The position numbers and the translations under genes were made by a program. A DNA stretch of 64,000 nt from the NCBI RefSeq assembly GCF_025144665.1, contig NZ_CP102294.1, forward strand, positions 2,666,001 through 2,730,000. Direction: 5' to 3'. The notes under the pieces are model-generated. The model made no database searches. It was given only the letters and a program-made list of their open reading frames with translations, and was not told the origin of the DNA. Source of the stretch: Alistipes ihumii AP11 (lineage in GTDB: Bacteria > Bacteroidota > Bacteroidia > Bacteroidales > Rikenellaceae). This document shows, in pieces, positions 28,662-38,463 of the stretch. Within the stretch, counting starts at the first letter, position 1. The number at the start of each line of letters is the position of its first letter.

Positions 28662-30878
28662 ATGGCAAGGAACATCGAAAGAAAAGAGTTTCCGGTGCTC
28701 GAAATGAGCTGCGCGTCCTGCGCGAACCATGTCGAGCAGACGGTCCGGCATTTGGAGGGAGTCGGCGAGGCTTCCGTCAATTTCGCTTCGAACACGCTGT
28801 CGGTCGCGTTCGACCCCGGGACGATCACGCCCGTTCAGATCCGCGATGCCGTTCGGGCGGCCGGCTACGACCTGATCGTCGACGAGCGCAACGGCGAGCA
28901 GCAGCGCGAGGAGTCCGAGCGTGCGCGCTATCGCCGGTTGCGTCGCGATACGGTCGGAGCATGGGCTTTCTCGCTGCCGCTCATGCTGATCTCCATGGCG
29001 TTCATGCACATGCCCTACGGCAACTGGATCATGCTGGCGCTGTCGTTGCCGGTGCTGGGTGTGTTCGGGCGCATGTTTTTCGTAGGCGGGTGGAAGCAGG
29101 CGCGTCACGGACAGGCCAACATGGATACGCTGGTCGCGCTCAGCACGTCGATCGCCTTTCTGTTCAGTCTGTTCAATACGGTCTATCCCCGGTTCTGGAC
29201 CGAGCGGGGGCTGGAACCGCATGTCTATTACGAGGCCTCCTGCATGATCATAGCTTTCGTCCTGCTGGGCAAGTTGCTCGAGGAGCGGGCCAAGGGAAGC
29301 ACCTCGTCGGCTATCAAGAAGCTGATGGGATTGCAGCCTTCGACCGCCCGCCTGTTGGCCGGCGGCATCGAGCGGGACGTTCCGATAGCGACATTGCGCG
29401 CAGGGGATCTCGTGTCGGTGCGTCCCGGGGAGAGGATTCCGGTCGACGGCACGGTCGAAAGCGGCGAATCGTTCGTCGACGAGAGCATGATTACCGGCGA
29501 GCCGCTGCCCGTCGATAAGAAGCCCGGCGACCGGGCGGTTGCCGGAACGATCAACGGCCGGGGCTCGTTCGTGTTGCGGACGACCGGGGCCGGCGCCGAC
29601 ACGCTGCTCGTGCGGATCATACGCATGGTACAGCAGGCACAGGGCAGCAAGGCTCCCGTGCAGCGCATAGCCGACCGTATCGCTTCGGTGTTCGTGCCGA
29701 CGGTCATCGGGCTGTCTGCGCTGACTTTCGTGCTTTGGCTCGTCATCGGGGGAGAAGCCTATTTCTCGCATGCGCTGTTGTCGGCCGTTTCGGTGCTGGT
29801 GATCGCCTGCCCCTGCGCGCTGGGGCTCGCCACTCCGACGGCGCTGATGGTGGGTATCGGGCGCGGGGCCGAGAATCAGATCCTGATCAAGGACGCGGCG
29901 GCGCTCGAGCAGATGTGCCGTATCGACACGATGGTACTGGACAAGACCGGAACCCTGACCGAGGGACGTCCCTCGGTCACGGAGTGGATCGACGTCGTCC
30001 CGCCGTCCGACGGACTTTACGATGCCGTCTATTCCGCCGAGATGAAGTCCGAGCATCCGCTGGCTTCGGCCGTCACGGCCTATCTGGCCGGCCGGGGCGC
30101 CCGGCACCGGGAGGTGGACTCGTTCGAGAGCCTGACCGGTCGCGGCATCGCTTTCCGTTGCGACGGAGCGTCTTACTGGATCGGAAGCCGGGCGTTGCTC
30201 GAGACTCGCGACGTCCGTCCGTCCGTAGAACTGCTCGCGCGTATCGACCGTCTGGAGCAGGAGGGCGCGGGAACCGTATTCGTCGGACAGGACGACCGCT
30301 TGCTGTCGGTCGTCGTCGTCAGCGATCCGCTCAAGGAGACGACCCGCGAAGCGCTGGAGCAGCTCCGACGGCGGCATATCCGTCTGGTCATGCTGACCGG
30401 CGACAACCGTCGGGCCGCCGCTGCGCTGGCCGGGCGGTTGGACATCGACGACTTCCGGGCCGAGATGATGCCCGACGACAAGGAACAGTACGTGCGACGG
30501 TTGCAGGCCGAGGGTCGTCGCGTAGCGATGACGGGCGACGGGATCAACGACTCGCAGGCGCTGGCGCGGGCTGACGTGAGCATCGCTATGGGGCGCGGGA
30601 CCGATGTGGCGATGGACGTGGCGATGATTACGCTGATGAACTCCGACTTGTCGCTGCTGCCCAAGGCCTATGCGCTTTCGCGCAGTACCGTGCGCCTGAT
30701 CCGCGAAAACCTGTTCTGGGCTTTCGTCTACAACCTGATCGGCATACCGATCGCGGCCGGAGCGCTCTATCCCTTGTGCGGGTTGTTGCTGAGTCCGATG
30801 TTGGCCGGAGCCGCTATGGCTTTCAGCTCGGTGTCGGTCGTTGCGAACAGCCTGCGTCTGAAATGGAAAAAACTTTAA
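28662..30878 (+). CDS. copA: Copper-translocating P1B-type ATPase
   Basis: A 738-residue inner-membrane pump exporting Cu(I). One N-terminal HMA domain with MSCASC (Cys17, Cys20) is followed by transmembrane helices, the actuator loop with TGE (MITGEPLPV), the metal-selecting CPC motif (Cys383, Cys385 in [11 protein letters not shown]), the phosphorylation site DKTGTLTEG (Asp427), SEHPLA and the hinge [11 protein letters not shown] (Asp626). The CPC motif together with the HMA sequence supports copper or silver. The start ATG at 28662 directly precedes the HMA domain. A small metallochaperone gene follows after 11 bases, forming a copper-export operon. Confidence 0.93.
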   Translation: MARNIERKEFPVLEMSCASCANHVEQTVRHLEGVGEASVNFASNTLSVAFDPGTITPVQIRDAVRAAGYDLIVDERNGEQQREESERARYRRLRRDTVGAWAFSLPLMLISMAFMHMPYGNWIMLALSLPVLGVFGRMFFVGGWKQARHGQANMDTLVALSTSIAFLFSLFNTVYPRFWTERGLEPHVYYEASCMIIAFVLLGKLLEERAKGSTSSAIKKLMGLQPSTARLLAGGIERDVPIATLRAGDLVSVRPGERIPVDGTVESGESFVDESMITGEPLPVDKKPGDRAVAGTINGRGSFVLRTTGAGADTLLVRIIRMVQQAQGSKAPVQRIADRIASVFVPTVIGLSALTFVLWLVIGGEAYFSHALLSAVSVLVIACPCALGLATPTALMVGIGRGAENQILIKDAAALEQMCRIDTMVLDKTGTLTEGRPSVTEWIDVVPPSDGLYDAVYSAEMKSEHPLASAVTAYLAGRGARHREVDSFESLTGRGIAFRCDGASYWIGSRALLETRDVRPSVELLARIDRLEQEGAGTVFVGQDDRLLSVVVVSDPLKETTREALEQLRRRHIRLVMLTGDNRRAAAALAGRLDIDDFRAEMMPDDKEQYVRRLQAEGRRVAMTGDGINDSQALARADVSIAMGRGTDVAMDVAMITLMNSDLSLLPKAYALSRSTVRLIRENLFWAFVYNLIGIPIAAGALYPLCGLLLSPMLAGAAMAFSSVSVVANSLRLKWKKL

Positions 30879-30889
30879 ACGATTATCCG

Positions 30890-31096
30890 ATGAAAAAGAG
30901 ATTCAAGACCAACGCCAAGTGCGGAGGATGCGTCGCCAAGATCGGCGAACAGCTGAACAAAATGGCCAAGCCGGAAGAGTGGTCGATCGACCTTGCCTCG
31001 CCGGAGAAATTGCTGACGATCGATACCGACGAGCCCTCGGAGGCTGTCGTTCGAGCCGTGTCCGAAGCGGGCTTCAAAGCCGAGCCGCTCGATTGA
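30890..31096 (+). CDS. Small HMA-domain copper chaperone (CopZ-like)
   Basis: A 68-residue ferredoxin-like HMA protein. The metal loop is NAKCGGC (Cys11, Cys14), slightly different from the usual MxCxxC in lacking the methionine. It starts 11 bases after copA, so it most likely hands Cu(I) to that pump. An in-frame ATG at 30863 inside copA is possible but would add a poor leader. Length and fold fit CopZ; metal specificity is inferred from context. Confidence 0.8.
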   Translation: MKKRFKTNAKCGGCVAKIGEQLNKMAKPEEWSIDLASPEKLLTIDTDEPSEAVVRAVSEAGFKAEPLD

Positions 31097-31161
31097 GGCA
31101 CAGCCTGTCCGATGCTTTCGGCCGCGCGCCCGTTCGGATTCGGGGCCGAAGACGAATAGAA

Positions 31162-31211
31162 TGGGGCATTCCGTGATTCTGCGCATGCGGAACAGGAATG
31201 CCCCAACTTTC
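31162..31211 (+). terminator. Terminator of the copA operon
   Basis: Perfect 11-bp arms 31162-31172 and 31195-31205 enclosing a second small palindrome, followed by ACTTT. It lies 65 bases after the chaperone stop. Confidence 0.65.
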
Positions 31212-31895
31212 GTATGCCCGGCGTGTACCGGTCGGTTTTCGTTTCGGTCGGTCTGGTTCCTTGTCTTTCCTGCCGGGTTCGGCCGGCCATGCATGGGGCC
31301 GTTGTTGTCGTCGTTTCGACCGGCGGCAAGGTTTCTCCGTCCTTTCGGCTGCGTATGGCCGGCTGTACGGGACCGTCCTTCGGGCATTTCGGCACGCCGC
31401 GCGGAGTCTGCCGGAGAAACGTTCTTCCGTACCGTCCGAACATCGGAAAAAACTGCCGCTTCGCGTTTCGCGCGGCGGATCCGTTGCCGTCGCGTGCCGC
31501 GTGTGTTTTCTGTCCGGACGGGAAAACGGGGATCGGCTTTCGGAATCAGGTAATTGTATGCTTTAATGTACCATGCATGCTTGTCTCCGGATTTCTATAA
31601 TCTGTCAGCCGCGGCATGTGGCCGCAGCTTGCGTATCCGGTTAGGCTGCTACTATGAGATTTCCTTCGTCGGAAGTGATTTCATACGGGGAAAAACCGGA
31701 CGTATCGGAGACTCGAGAGCCGGTACGGTCAACGGATATAATTGGGGCGGAATTATTCTCATGCTTTTCCATGTTCTCGCATCGCCGGACCGGGTTGTCC
31801 GTGTCAGTAGGAGTATTTCTGACCGGCGCGTATTTCGGGAAGGGCAGGGAGCCCGGTTTCGGCCGGGAAAGCGGGCGTTGTCCGACCGGGAAGCG
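31212..31895. other. Intergenic region, no gene seen
   Basis: Plus-strand frames of about 100-250 codons overlap here, but their composition fits chance frames and none resembles a protein family. Part is also antisense to the CDF exporter's end. Confidence 0.45.
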
Positions 31896-32891
31896 CTACT
31901 CGCTCCTTTGCTCGTCGTTCTCGGTCAGTTCGCGCAGCGTGTAGACCAGCGGGCCGGCGAACGCTTCGCGGCGGTACGGGCACTCCTCGACCGAGCAATG
32001 GTTGCAATGGCGTTCCTCGCACGGGTCCGAGTGTACCGAAAAGAGCACCCGGTCCGAGAAGCTTTGCTCGATCACCCGCTTGAGCTCCTCGCAGGCCTTG
32101 TGCCCCTGCCGGACCGTATAGTACCACGGCAGCGTCAGGTCGCAGTCGATATAGGCGTAGCTCCCGTAGCGGATGATTTTCAGGTTGTGGATGTCGATCC
32201 AGTCGGGACGGGGACGGCGCGATACGGTTTCGAGCATTTTTTCGAGGTATCGTTCGTCGGCCGTGTCCATCAGGTCCGATGCCGTTTTGCGCAGGATTGA
32301 GATTCCGGTCCATGCGATGATGCCGCCGAAGAGCATGGCCAGCGCGCTGTCGATCCACCCGATGCGCGTTACGTAGAGCAGTACGAGGCCGGCGACCAGC
32401 CCGATCGTCGAGTACGTGTCGGATTGGAGATGCCTGCCTCCGGCTACGAGCGCGACCGAGTCGTAGCGCCGCCCGGTCCGGATGCTGTAAAGGCCCAGCA
32501 GGTAGTTTACCGCTCCCGCCGCCGCTACGATCGCGATGCCCGTGTCGAGCTGCTCGATCTGCGAGGGTACGAACAGCCTGCGGACGCCTTCGTAGACGAT
32601 AGCCGCTCCGGCCAGCAGGATCAGCAAGCCTTCGATCGAGGCCGAGATCAGCTCGATCTTGCCGTATCCGAACGGATGGTTGCGATCGGCGGGTCGGGCG
32701 GCCCGGTACAGGCTGTAAAGGCTGATCAGGCCCGCCGTTACGTTGACGATACTCTCCATCGCATCGGTCAGCACACCGACCGAATTGGTCAGGAAATAGG
32801 CGGCGAACTTGCCTGCCATCAGCATGACCGAGCACAGTACGATGCGTCGCTGCACCCGCTGCTTGACCTGTTCTTTTTCCCGAATTTCCAT
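31896..32891 (-). CDS. Cation diffusion facilitator (CDF) exporter
   Basis: A 331-residue inner-membrane protein with six predicted helices in the first 210 residues and a cytoplasmic domain after them. Transport-site residues are visible in GVLTDAMESIVN (helix 2) and HLQSDTYST (helix 5, HxxxD), and HPFGYGKIE marks the family loop. CDF proteins exchange Zn, Fe, Mn or related ions for protons. The C-terminus carries an unusual His/Cys-rich segment (CEERHCNHCSVEECPYR) that could sense or bind metal. The ATG at 32889-32891 is preferred over an upstream extension. It is a single gene near the copper operon; the ion is not determined. Confidence 0.88.
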   Translation of the reverse strand: MEIREKEQVKQRVQRRIVLCSVMLMAGKFAAYFLTNSVGVLTDAMESIVNVTAGLISLYSLYRAARPADRNHPFGYGKIELISASIEGLLILLAGAAIVYEGVRRLFVPSQIEQLDTGIAIVAAAGAVNYLLGLYSIRTGRRYDSVALVAGGRHLQSDTYSTIGLVAGLVLLYVTRIGWIDSALAMLFGGIIAWTGISILRKTASDLMDTADERYLEKMLETVSRRPRPDWIDIHNLKIIRYGSYAYIDCDLTLPWYYTVRQGHKACEELKRVIEQSFSDRVLFSVHSDPCEERHCNHCSVEECPYRREAFAGPLVYTLRELTENDEQRSE

Positions 32892-32910
32892 AGAACCTTG
32901 ATTCCGTAGG

Positions 32911-32918
32911 CAAAGATA
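32911..32918 (-). promoter_or_regulatory. -7 box for the CDF exporter
   Basis: Perfect TAnnTTTG match (TATCTTTG, minus strand) 19 bases before the start codon. No TTG at the ideal distance. Confidence 0.4.
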
Positions 32919-33074
32919 GCGTTTCCATATCAATAACCATACGGAATATCGGGGGCGTGGGGCGGCCCGCTTTACGGCGGCCGCGCCCTATACCTTTTGT
33001 TTCGACGCGCAGAGAAAGCGAGCGCGGAAGCGTTCCGTTGCGGTCGGGGAGCGACGGTTTTCCCTGCTGGCGTT

Positions 33075-33103
33075 TTGTCTGGCCGTTTTATTGCATACCT
33101 TTA
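33075..33103 (+). promoter_or_regulatory. Promoter for gpmA
   Basis: TTG at 33075-33077 and TACCTTTA at 33096-33103 (7 of 8 to TAnnTTTG) with an 18-base spacer, about 40 bases before the gpmA start. Confidence 0.5.
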
Positions 33104-33144
33104 CGATAATCGTCGTGCACGGCGATTCTAAAGGAGAATGCGTT

Positions 33145-33891
33145 ATGAAAAGAATTGTTTTGCTCCGTCACGGAGAGAGCGAGTGGAATCTGCAGAACCG
33201 GTTCACGGGATGGACCGATGTCGATCTGACCGAGCGGGGAGTGGCCGAGGCCCGCGAGGCAGGGGAACTGCTCGGCCGGGAGGGATTCTCTTTCGGCAAG
33301 GCCTATACTTCCTATCTGAAGCGGGCCGTCAAGACGCTGGATTGCGTGCTCGACCGCATGAATCTGGACTGGATTCCGGTCGAGAAGACTTGGCGGCTGA
33401 ACGAAAAGCATTACGGCATGCTGCAGGGACTCGACAAGAGCGAGACCGCCGAGCGGTACGGCGAGGAGCAGGTGCTCGTCTGGCGCCGCAGCTACGACGT
33501 GGCTCCCGATCCGATCCCCGAGGACGATCCGCGCAATCCGCGCTTCGAGGCCCGCTACCGCGAGGTGCCCGACCGCGAGCTGCCGAGAACCGAGTCGCTC
33601 AAGGATACGATCGAGCGGACGATGCCCTATTGGAAGTGCATCCTGTTCCCCTCGCTGAAGGATTACGACGATCTGCTGGTCGTCGCTCACGGCAACAGCC
33701 TGCGGGGTATCGTCAAGCATCTCAAACACGTTTCCGACGATGAAATCGTCCGACTGAACCTGCCTACGGCCGTACCCTACGTTTTCGAGTTCGATGGCGG
33801 GCTGAACCTCGTGCGCGACTATTTCCTCGGCGATCCGGAGAAGATCCGGAAGATGATGGAGGCCGTCGCCGGTCAAGGAAAAAAGAAGTGA
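33145..33891 (+). CDS. gpmA: 2,3-bisphosphoglycerate-dependent phosphoglycerate mutase
   Basis: A 248-residue cytoplasmic glycolytic enzyme interconverting 3- and 2-phosphoglycerate. The phosphohistidine motif is [10 protein letters not shown] (His9), followed by [15 protein letters not shown], the substrate-binding [14 protein letters not shown], and the second catalytic histidine in [10 protein letters not shown]. The length matches dPGM enzymes. An upstream in-frame ATG at 33091 is less likely because AAAGGAG at about 33130-33136 precedes the chosen start. It is followed by a class I aldolase 81 bases on, a glycolytic pairing. Confidence 0.96.
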   Translation: MKRIVLLRHGESEWNLQNRFTGWTDVDLTERGVAEAREAGELLGREGFSFGKAYTSYLKRAVKTLDCVLDRMNLDWIPVEKTWRLNEKHYGMLQGLDKSETAERYGEEQVLVWRRSYDVAPDPIPEDDPRNPRFEARYREVPDRELPRTESLKDTIERTMPYWKCILFPSLKDYDDLLVVAHGNSLRGIVKHLKHVSDDEIVRLNLPTAVPYVFEFDGGLNLVRDYFLGDPEKIRKMMEAVAGQGKKK

Positions 33892-33972
33892 CCGGAGACT
33901 CTCGTCCTCCGGAAATGCGACAATAGATGAAAATGCGGGGTCAGTTCCGACCTCTCTGAAACGAATTTGGCT

Positions 33973-35025
33973 ATGAATACGAAAATCGAGAAAATTCTGG
34001 GAAGCGAGGCGTCTTTCTACCTCGATCATGTCTGTCGGAAAATCGGCAAGAGCCTGATCCATGCGCCCTCGTCCGATACGGTCGACCGGCTTTGGGTCGG
34101 GACGGACCGCAACGTGCGTACGCTCTGTAGCTTGCAGACCCTGCTCGGACACGGCCGGCTTGCCGGGACGGGCTACCTTTCGATCCTTCCGGTCGATCAG
34201 GGCATCGAACATACGGCAGGCGCCTCGTTCGCACCCAATCCTCTTTATTTCGATCCGGAGAATATCGTTCGCCTGGCGATCGAGGGAGGCTGCAACGCCG
34301 TAGCGTCTACTTTCGGCGTGCTGGGCGCCGTCGCGCGACGGTACGCACATCGGATTCCCTTCATCGTCAAGCTGAACCATAACGAGCTGGTCAGCTATCC
34401 GAACACCTATAATCAGGTGATGTTCGGTACGGTTGAGGAGGCGTGGAACATGGGAGCCGTCGCGGTCGGGGCTACGGTCTATTTCGGCTCGCCCGAGAGC
34501 CGTGCGCAACTGGTCGAGGTGGCCGGGGCCTTCGAGCGTGCCCACGAGCTGGGCATGGCGACGATTCTGTGGTGCTACCTGCGTAACGGCGCGTTCAAGA
34601 AAGACGGGACCGACTACCATGCGGCGGCCGACCTGACCGGTCAGGCCGATCATCTGGGCGTGACGATTCAGGCCGATATCGTCAAGCAGAAGCTGCCTTC
34701 GGGCAACGGAGGGTTCCGGGCCGTAGGGTTCGGCAAGACGAGCGACGCCATGTACGACCTGACGACCGACCATCCGATCGACCTGTGCCGCTATCAGGTG
34801 GCCAACGGCTACATGGGGCGTGTCGGTCTGATCAACTCGGGCGGCGAGTCGCACGGGGCGGACGATCTGCACGATGCCGTCGTGACGGCCGTGGTCAACA
34901 AGCGGGCCGGAGGCATGGGGCTGATCAGCGGCCGCAAAGCGTTCCAGCGCCCGATGAGCGAGGGTGTCGAGCTGCTCCATGCGATTCAGGACGTTTATCT
35001 TGACGGCGATATCACGGTGGCTTGA
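33973..35025 (+). CDS. fbaB: Class I fructose-bisphosphate aldolase (DhnA/FbaB type)
   Basis: A 350-residue Schiff-base aldolase of the archaeal/DhnA kind. Motifs include [12 protein letters not shown], the active-site lysine region [32 protein letters not shown] and [14 protein letters not shown] near the C-terminus. It cleaves fructose 1,6-bisphosphate into two triose phosphates in the cytoplasm. Its position behind gpmA supports a glycolytic or gluconeogenic role. A hairpin at 35099-35131 ends the unit. Confidence 0.93.
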   Translation: MNTKIEKILGSEASFYLDHVCRKIGKSLIHAPSSDTVDRLWVGTDRNVRTLCSLQTLLGHGRLAGTGYLSILPVDQGIEHTAGASFAPNPLYFDPENIVRLAIEGGCNAVASTFGVLGAVARRYAHRIPFIVKLNHNELVSYPNTYNQVMFGTVEEAWNMGAVAVGATVYFGSPESRAQLVEVAGAFERAHELGMATILWCYLRNGAFKKDGTDYHAAADLTGQADHLGVTIQADIVKQKLPSGNGGFRAVGFGKTSDAMYDLTTDHPIDLCRYQVANGYMGRVGLINSGGESHGADDLHDAVVTAVVNKRAGGMGLISGRKAFQRPMSEGVELLHAIQDVYLDGDITVA

Positions 35026-35098
35026 GGCGAGCGGCGCGGGACGAGGATCAAGCGCCGCTCATGTTTTTCTTCGCCCGTTACGGAAACGGCATGCGGAG

Positions 35099-35131
35099 CG
35101 TTTCGGGGAGGCTTTCGGTCTCCCCGAAACG
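35099..35131 (+). terminator. Hairpin after fbaB
   Basis: Perfect 12-bp arms 35099-35110 and 35120-35131 with a 9-base loop, no T-run. Confidence 0.55.
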
Positions 35132-35441
35132 TGACCGGCGTACGCCTGCCGCGTCCGGGCGGCGGCCGGCTCAGGCATGGAACATCCGGAAGACCGTCGG
35201 TCGAACCTCCGGCTCCGGATGCGGAACGGCCGACAGTCCGGCTCGCCGGCAGGCGAGCGAGGGGCGGACAGAAAAATAATTCGGCTTAGAGGCCTCCGAG
35301 GGCTTTGCGGCGGCATGTATCGGTTCCGCTTATCGATGTATAAATATATGTGATTGATATTTTTATGATGATAATTATTTGTGATATATATTTGTTTCCG
35401 AAAAGGAACAATCACTATAAACCGAATAAAAACAGAAAACT
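35132..35441. other. Intergenic region upstream of ahpC
   Basis: GC-rich left half without a gene; AT-rich right half carries the ahpC promoter box. An OxyR site may be expected from biology, but I could not identify one. Confidence 0.5.
35387..35394 (+). promoter_or_regulatory. -7 box for ahpC
   Basis: TATATTTG is a perfect TAnnTTTG match 47 bases before the ATG; the nearest TTG (35354-35356) is 30 bases upstream, further than ideal, which would suit an activator-dependent promoter. Confidence 0.5.
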
Positions 35442-36008
35442 ATGGAACCGATTATCAATTCCAGTCTTCCTGAATTCAAGGTTCAGGCATTCCACAACGG
35501 CAGTTTTAAGACCGTCGGCAGCGACGATGTGAAGGGCAAGTGGGCGATCTTCTTTTTCTATCCGGCCGACTTTACGTTCGTCTGCCCGACCGAGCTGGTC
35601 GATATCGCCGAAAAGTACGAGCAGTTTCAGGCGATGGGCGTTGAGGTTTATTCCGTGAGCACCGATTCCCATTTCGTACACAAGGCATGGCACGACGCCT
35701 CGGACAGCATCCGCAAGATCAAGTATCCGATGCTGGCCGATCCGACCGGAGCGCTGAGCCGGGGTTTCGGCGTGATGATCGAGGACGAGGGTATGGCCTA
35801 TCGCGGTACGTTCGTCGTGAACCCCGAGGGGCGGATCAAGATCGCCGAAATTCACGACAACAACATCGGGCGCAACGCCGACGAGCTGCTGCGCAAGGTG
35901 GAGGCGGCCCAGTTCGTTGCCTCGCACGACGGCGAGGTGTGCCCTGCCAAGTGGAAGAAGGGCGAAGCTACGCTGAAGCCGAGCATCGATCTGGTCGGTA
36001 AGATTTAG
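35442..36008 (+). CDS. ahpC: Alkyl hydroperoxide reductase subunit C (2-Cys peroxiredoxin)
   Basis: A 188-residue cytoplasmic typical 2-Cys peroxiredoxin. The peroxidatic cysteine is Cys48 in FTFVCPTELVD and the resolving cysteine is Cys167 in GEVCPAKW. It reduces hydrogen peroxide and organic hydroperoxides and is recycled by AhpF, encoded 93 bases downstream. The pair gives oxygen and peroxide tolerance in anaerobic Bacteroidales. Confidence 0.97.
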   Translation: MEPIINSSLPEFKVQAFHNGSFKTVGSDDVKGKWAIFFFYPADFTFVCPTELVDIAEKYEQFQAMGVEVYSVSTDSHFVHKAWHDASDSIRKIKYPMLADPTGALSRGFGVMIEDEGMAYRGTFVVNPEGRIKIAEIHDNNIGRNADELLRKVEAAQFVASHDGEVCPAKWKKGEATLKPSIDLVGKI

Positions 36009-36023
36009 TTTTTCGGCGAGCGG

Positions 36024-36051
36024 TCGGACCGGCCTTCCGAAGCCGGTCCGA
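36024..36051 (+). terminator. Hairpin between ahpC and ahpF
   Basis: Perfect 10-bp arms 36024-36033 and 36042-36051, no T-run. Probably a partial terminator or an mRNA-stabilising structure that lowers ahpF relative to ahpC. Confidence 0.5.
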
Positions 36052-36101
36052 TCCGTTCTCCGTCGGATTTCGGTTCATGAACGATTCAATACGATAGAGC
36101 C

Positions 36102-37655
36102 ATGCTGGATGCATCCCTCAAGGAGCAGGTCCGCTCCATTTTCTCCGGCCTCAAGGCCGATTATATGTTCGATATGGAAGTTGCGCCGCAGCACGAAAGC
36201 CGTGGCGAGCTCGTCGAGCTGCTCGGCGAGGTAGCCTCGTGCTCCGACCGGATCGCTTGCCGCGAGCGCCCGGGTGAAGGGTTGCGCTTTTCGCTGCTGA
36301 GGAACGGCGAGCCGACCGGGATCTCGTTCCGGGCCGTGCCGACCGGTCACGAGTTCTCGTCGCTGCTGCTGGCCGTGCTCAATGCCGACGGCCAGGGCAA
36401 GAACTTTCCCGACCGGAGCGTCTGCGACCGGGTCCGGGCGCTGAACGGTCCGATCCGCCTGACGACCTATGTGTCGCTGACGTGTACGAACTGTCCCGAT
36501 GTCGTGCAGGCCCTCAATGCGATGGCTACGCTGAATCCGGGCGTAGAGCACGAGACGGTCGACGGGGCGATCCATCAGGCCGAGGTGGCCGCGCTGAACG
36601 TTCAGGGCGTTCCGTCCGTTTTTGCCGACGGCGAGTTGCTGCACGTGGGGCGGGGCGATTTCGGCGAGTTGCTTGCGAAGCTGGAGGCCCGCTACGGGAT
36701 CGATGCCGCGGGAATCGAGGCTGTCGAGCGCCGTTTCGACGTCGTTGTGCTCGGGGGCGGACCCGCCGGCGTTTCGGCCGCGATCTACTCGGCCCGCAAA
36801 GGACTGAGCGTGGCCCTCGTGGCCGAGCGCATCGGCGGGCAGGTCAACGAGACGGTCGGTATCGAGAACCTGATTTCCGTTCCCGAAACGACCGGTCGCG
36901 AGCTGGTCGGTCGGCTCGCGGAGCATCTCGGCCGTTATCCGGTCGAGGTGTTCGAGCACCGTCGGGCCTCGAAGGTCGAGGTGGCGGACGGACTCAAGAG
37001 CGTGGCGACTGCGACCGGCGAGCGGTTCGTGGCTCCGGCGCTGATCGTCGCTACGGGCGCCCGCTGGCGACGCCTGAACGTGCCGGGCGAGCGGGAGTAT
37101 ACGGGGCGTGGAGTCGCTTTCTGTCCGCATTGCGACGGACCGTTCTACAAGGACCGTCCGGTCGCGGTTGTCGGAGGCGGCAACTCGGGCGTCGAGGCGG
37201 CCATCGATCTGGCCGGCATCTGCTCGCATGTGACCGTGCTGGAGTTCATGGATTCGCTGAAGGCCGACGTCGTGCTTCAGGACAAGTTGCGGAGCCTGCC
37301 GAACGTCGTGGTGTTCACTTCGGTGCAGACGACATCCGTCGAAGGCGACGGCTCGAAAGTGACCGCCGTGCGACTCAAGGACCGTGCGAGCGGCGAGGAG
37401 CGGACGATTCCGCTCGACGGCGTTTTCGTGCAGATCGGACTGTCGGCCAACAGCGACCTGTTCGACGACTTGCTGGAGCGGAACCGGGCCGGCGAGATCG
37501 TTATCGACGACTATTGCCGGACGGGCATTCCCGGCGTTTATGCGGCGGGCGATGTCTCGACGGTTCCCTACAAACAGATCGTCGTGGCGATGGGAGAGGG
37601 AGCGAAAGCCGCTTTGTCGGCTTTCGACGACCGGGTTCGCGGCGTGATCGGGTAG
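36102..37655 (+). CDS. ahpF: Alkyl hydroperoxide reductase subunit F
   Basis: A 517-residue flavoprotein that passes electrons from NADH to AhpC. The N-terminal double thioredoxin fold (about residues 1-200) contains the redox pair CTNC (Cys128, Cys131). The FAD domain begins at VVVLGGGPAGVSAAIYSARKG, the second redox centre is CPHC (Cys341, Cys344), and NAD binding is at AVVGGGNSGVEAAIDLAG. The C-terminus has the FAD motif YAAGDVSTVPYKQ. Length and order match AhpF. It is co-oriented with ahpC. Confidence 0.96.
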   Translation: MLDASLKEQVRSIFSGLKADYMFDMEVAPQHESRGELVELLGEVASCSDRIACRERPGEGLRFSLLRNGEPTGISFRAVPTGHEFSSLLLAVLNADGQGKNFPDRSVCDRVRALNGPIRLTTYVSLTCTNCPDVVQALNAMATLNPGVEHETVDGAIHQAEVAALNVQGVPSVFADGELLHVGRGDFGELLAKLEARYGIDAAGIEAVERRFDVVVLGGGPAGVSAAIYSARKGLSVALVAERIGGQVNETVGIENLISVPETTGRELVGRLAEHLGRYPVEVFEHRRASKVEVADGLKSVATATGERFVAPALIVATGARWRRLNVPGEREYTGRGVAFCPHCDGPFYKDRPVAVVGGGNSGVEAAIDLAGICSHVTVLEFMDSLKADVVLQDKLRSLPNVVVFTSVQTTSVEGDGSKVTAVRLKDRASGEERTIPLDGVFVQIGLSANSDLFDDLLERNRAGEIVIDDYCRTGIPGVYAAGDVSTVPYKQIVVAMGEGAKAALSAFDDRVRGVIG

Positions 37656-37721
37656 AGAAGAGCCGCACGGAAAGTCCGCTTCCCGCTGGCGGGGCGAGCT
37701 CCCGGATGGAAAGATTGAGCA

Positions 37722-37767
37722 TATCGGCTGTCGAGGAGTTGCAACCCCTCGATAGCCGATACGTTTT
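37722..37767 (+). terminator. Terminator after ahpF
   Basis: Arms 37722-37736 and 37747-37761 pair over 15 bases with one G-T, followed by CGTTTTT. Confidence 0.75.
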
Positions 37768-38212
37768 TCGAACGCTTCGGATTTCGGACGACGAGCGAGG
37801 AGACACCGGCGGGATATCTGACTGGAATTCTGAGAGAAGGGGCGTGGACGTTCTGCTCTTCCGGCCGTATGCTGCTTTTGTTTTCTTCAGGTTTGCACAG
37901 CCCGTCGAGCTGCGGCCGCATCTTCGGACGCCGTATGTTTGGTGATGCTTTGGCGTGAATACGGTCTTTTCTGCGATTTTGTCGGGCGTCTACCGGAGGC
38001 GCTTCGAGGAGGCTCGTGCTTTTGTGCGTATGCTTGCAGGAGGGCGTCGGCCGTTCGAACATGGGTTGTGGAAAGTTCGGGAAAGGGGCTATGCGCTCGT
38101 TCGGAGCGAATATCCGTTCATGTCGTAAAAGCAAGGCGTAAGGTAACAGGGTGTAGGGGATGCCGTATCGGAGTGCCTTGTGGTGCGGGACCGTGCAACG
38201 GTCGTAAATGCA
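37768..38212. other. Intergenic region left of the integration site
   Basis: No gene, repeat or regulatory site recognised. It is chromosomal sequence downstream of the former tRNA-Val gene. Confidence 0.4.
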
Positions 38213-38246
38213 GAAACGGGTTGCGATTTATATCGCAACCCGTTTC
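38213..38246 (-). terminator. Terminator of the (now truncated) tRNA-Val
   Basis: Perfect 15-bp arms 38213-38227 and 38232-38246 with a 4-base loop, lying 5 bases past the tRNA 3' end on the minus strand. Confidence 0.7.
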
Positions 38247-38251
38247 TTTGG

Positions 38252-38300
38252 TGGAAGCACAGGGATTCGAACCCCGGACCCTCTGCTTGTAAGGCAGAAT
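38252..38300 (-). other. 3' half of tRNA-Val (TAC anticodon): attachment site
   Basis: The minus strand gives an anticodon arm TCTGC-CTTACAA-GCAGA (anticodon TAC), variable loop, T arm CGGGG-TTCGAAT-CCCTG, acceptor strand TGCTTCC and discriminator A at 38252. The matching 5' acceptor strand and D arm are missing; the sequence beyond 38300 is unrelated AT-rich DNA. A tRNA gene cut in this way beside an integrase is the classic scar of integration into a tRNA 3' end. It cannot make a functional tRNA here. Confidence 0.8.
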
Positions 38301-38463
38301 TCGGCGATTTTTATCGATTTTTGTCTTATTTGATCTTTTTATGTAAAATACTGTATTTCAATGCAAATATAAGGGATATTGTTTGATTTTGTTTTTGTCT
38401 ATTTCTATCTGTTTCGTATGTTTGTGTGTAAATTGTGTGCCGAAAACCGAAATTTACACACAG

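Noticed and set aside
28446-30377. 643-codon frame opposite copA
   Set aside because: Antisense shadow; the copA motifs on the plus strand are complete.
33088-34980. 630-codon frame opposite gpmA and fbaB
   Set aside because: Spans two real genes on the other strand; no family features.
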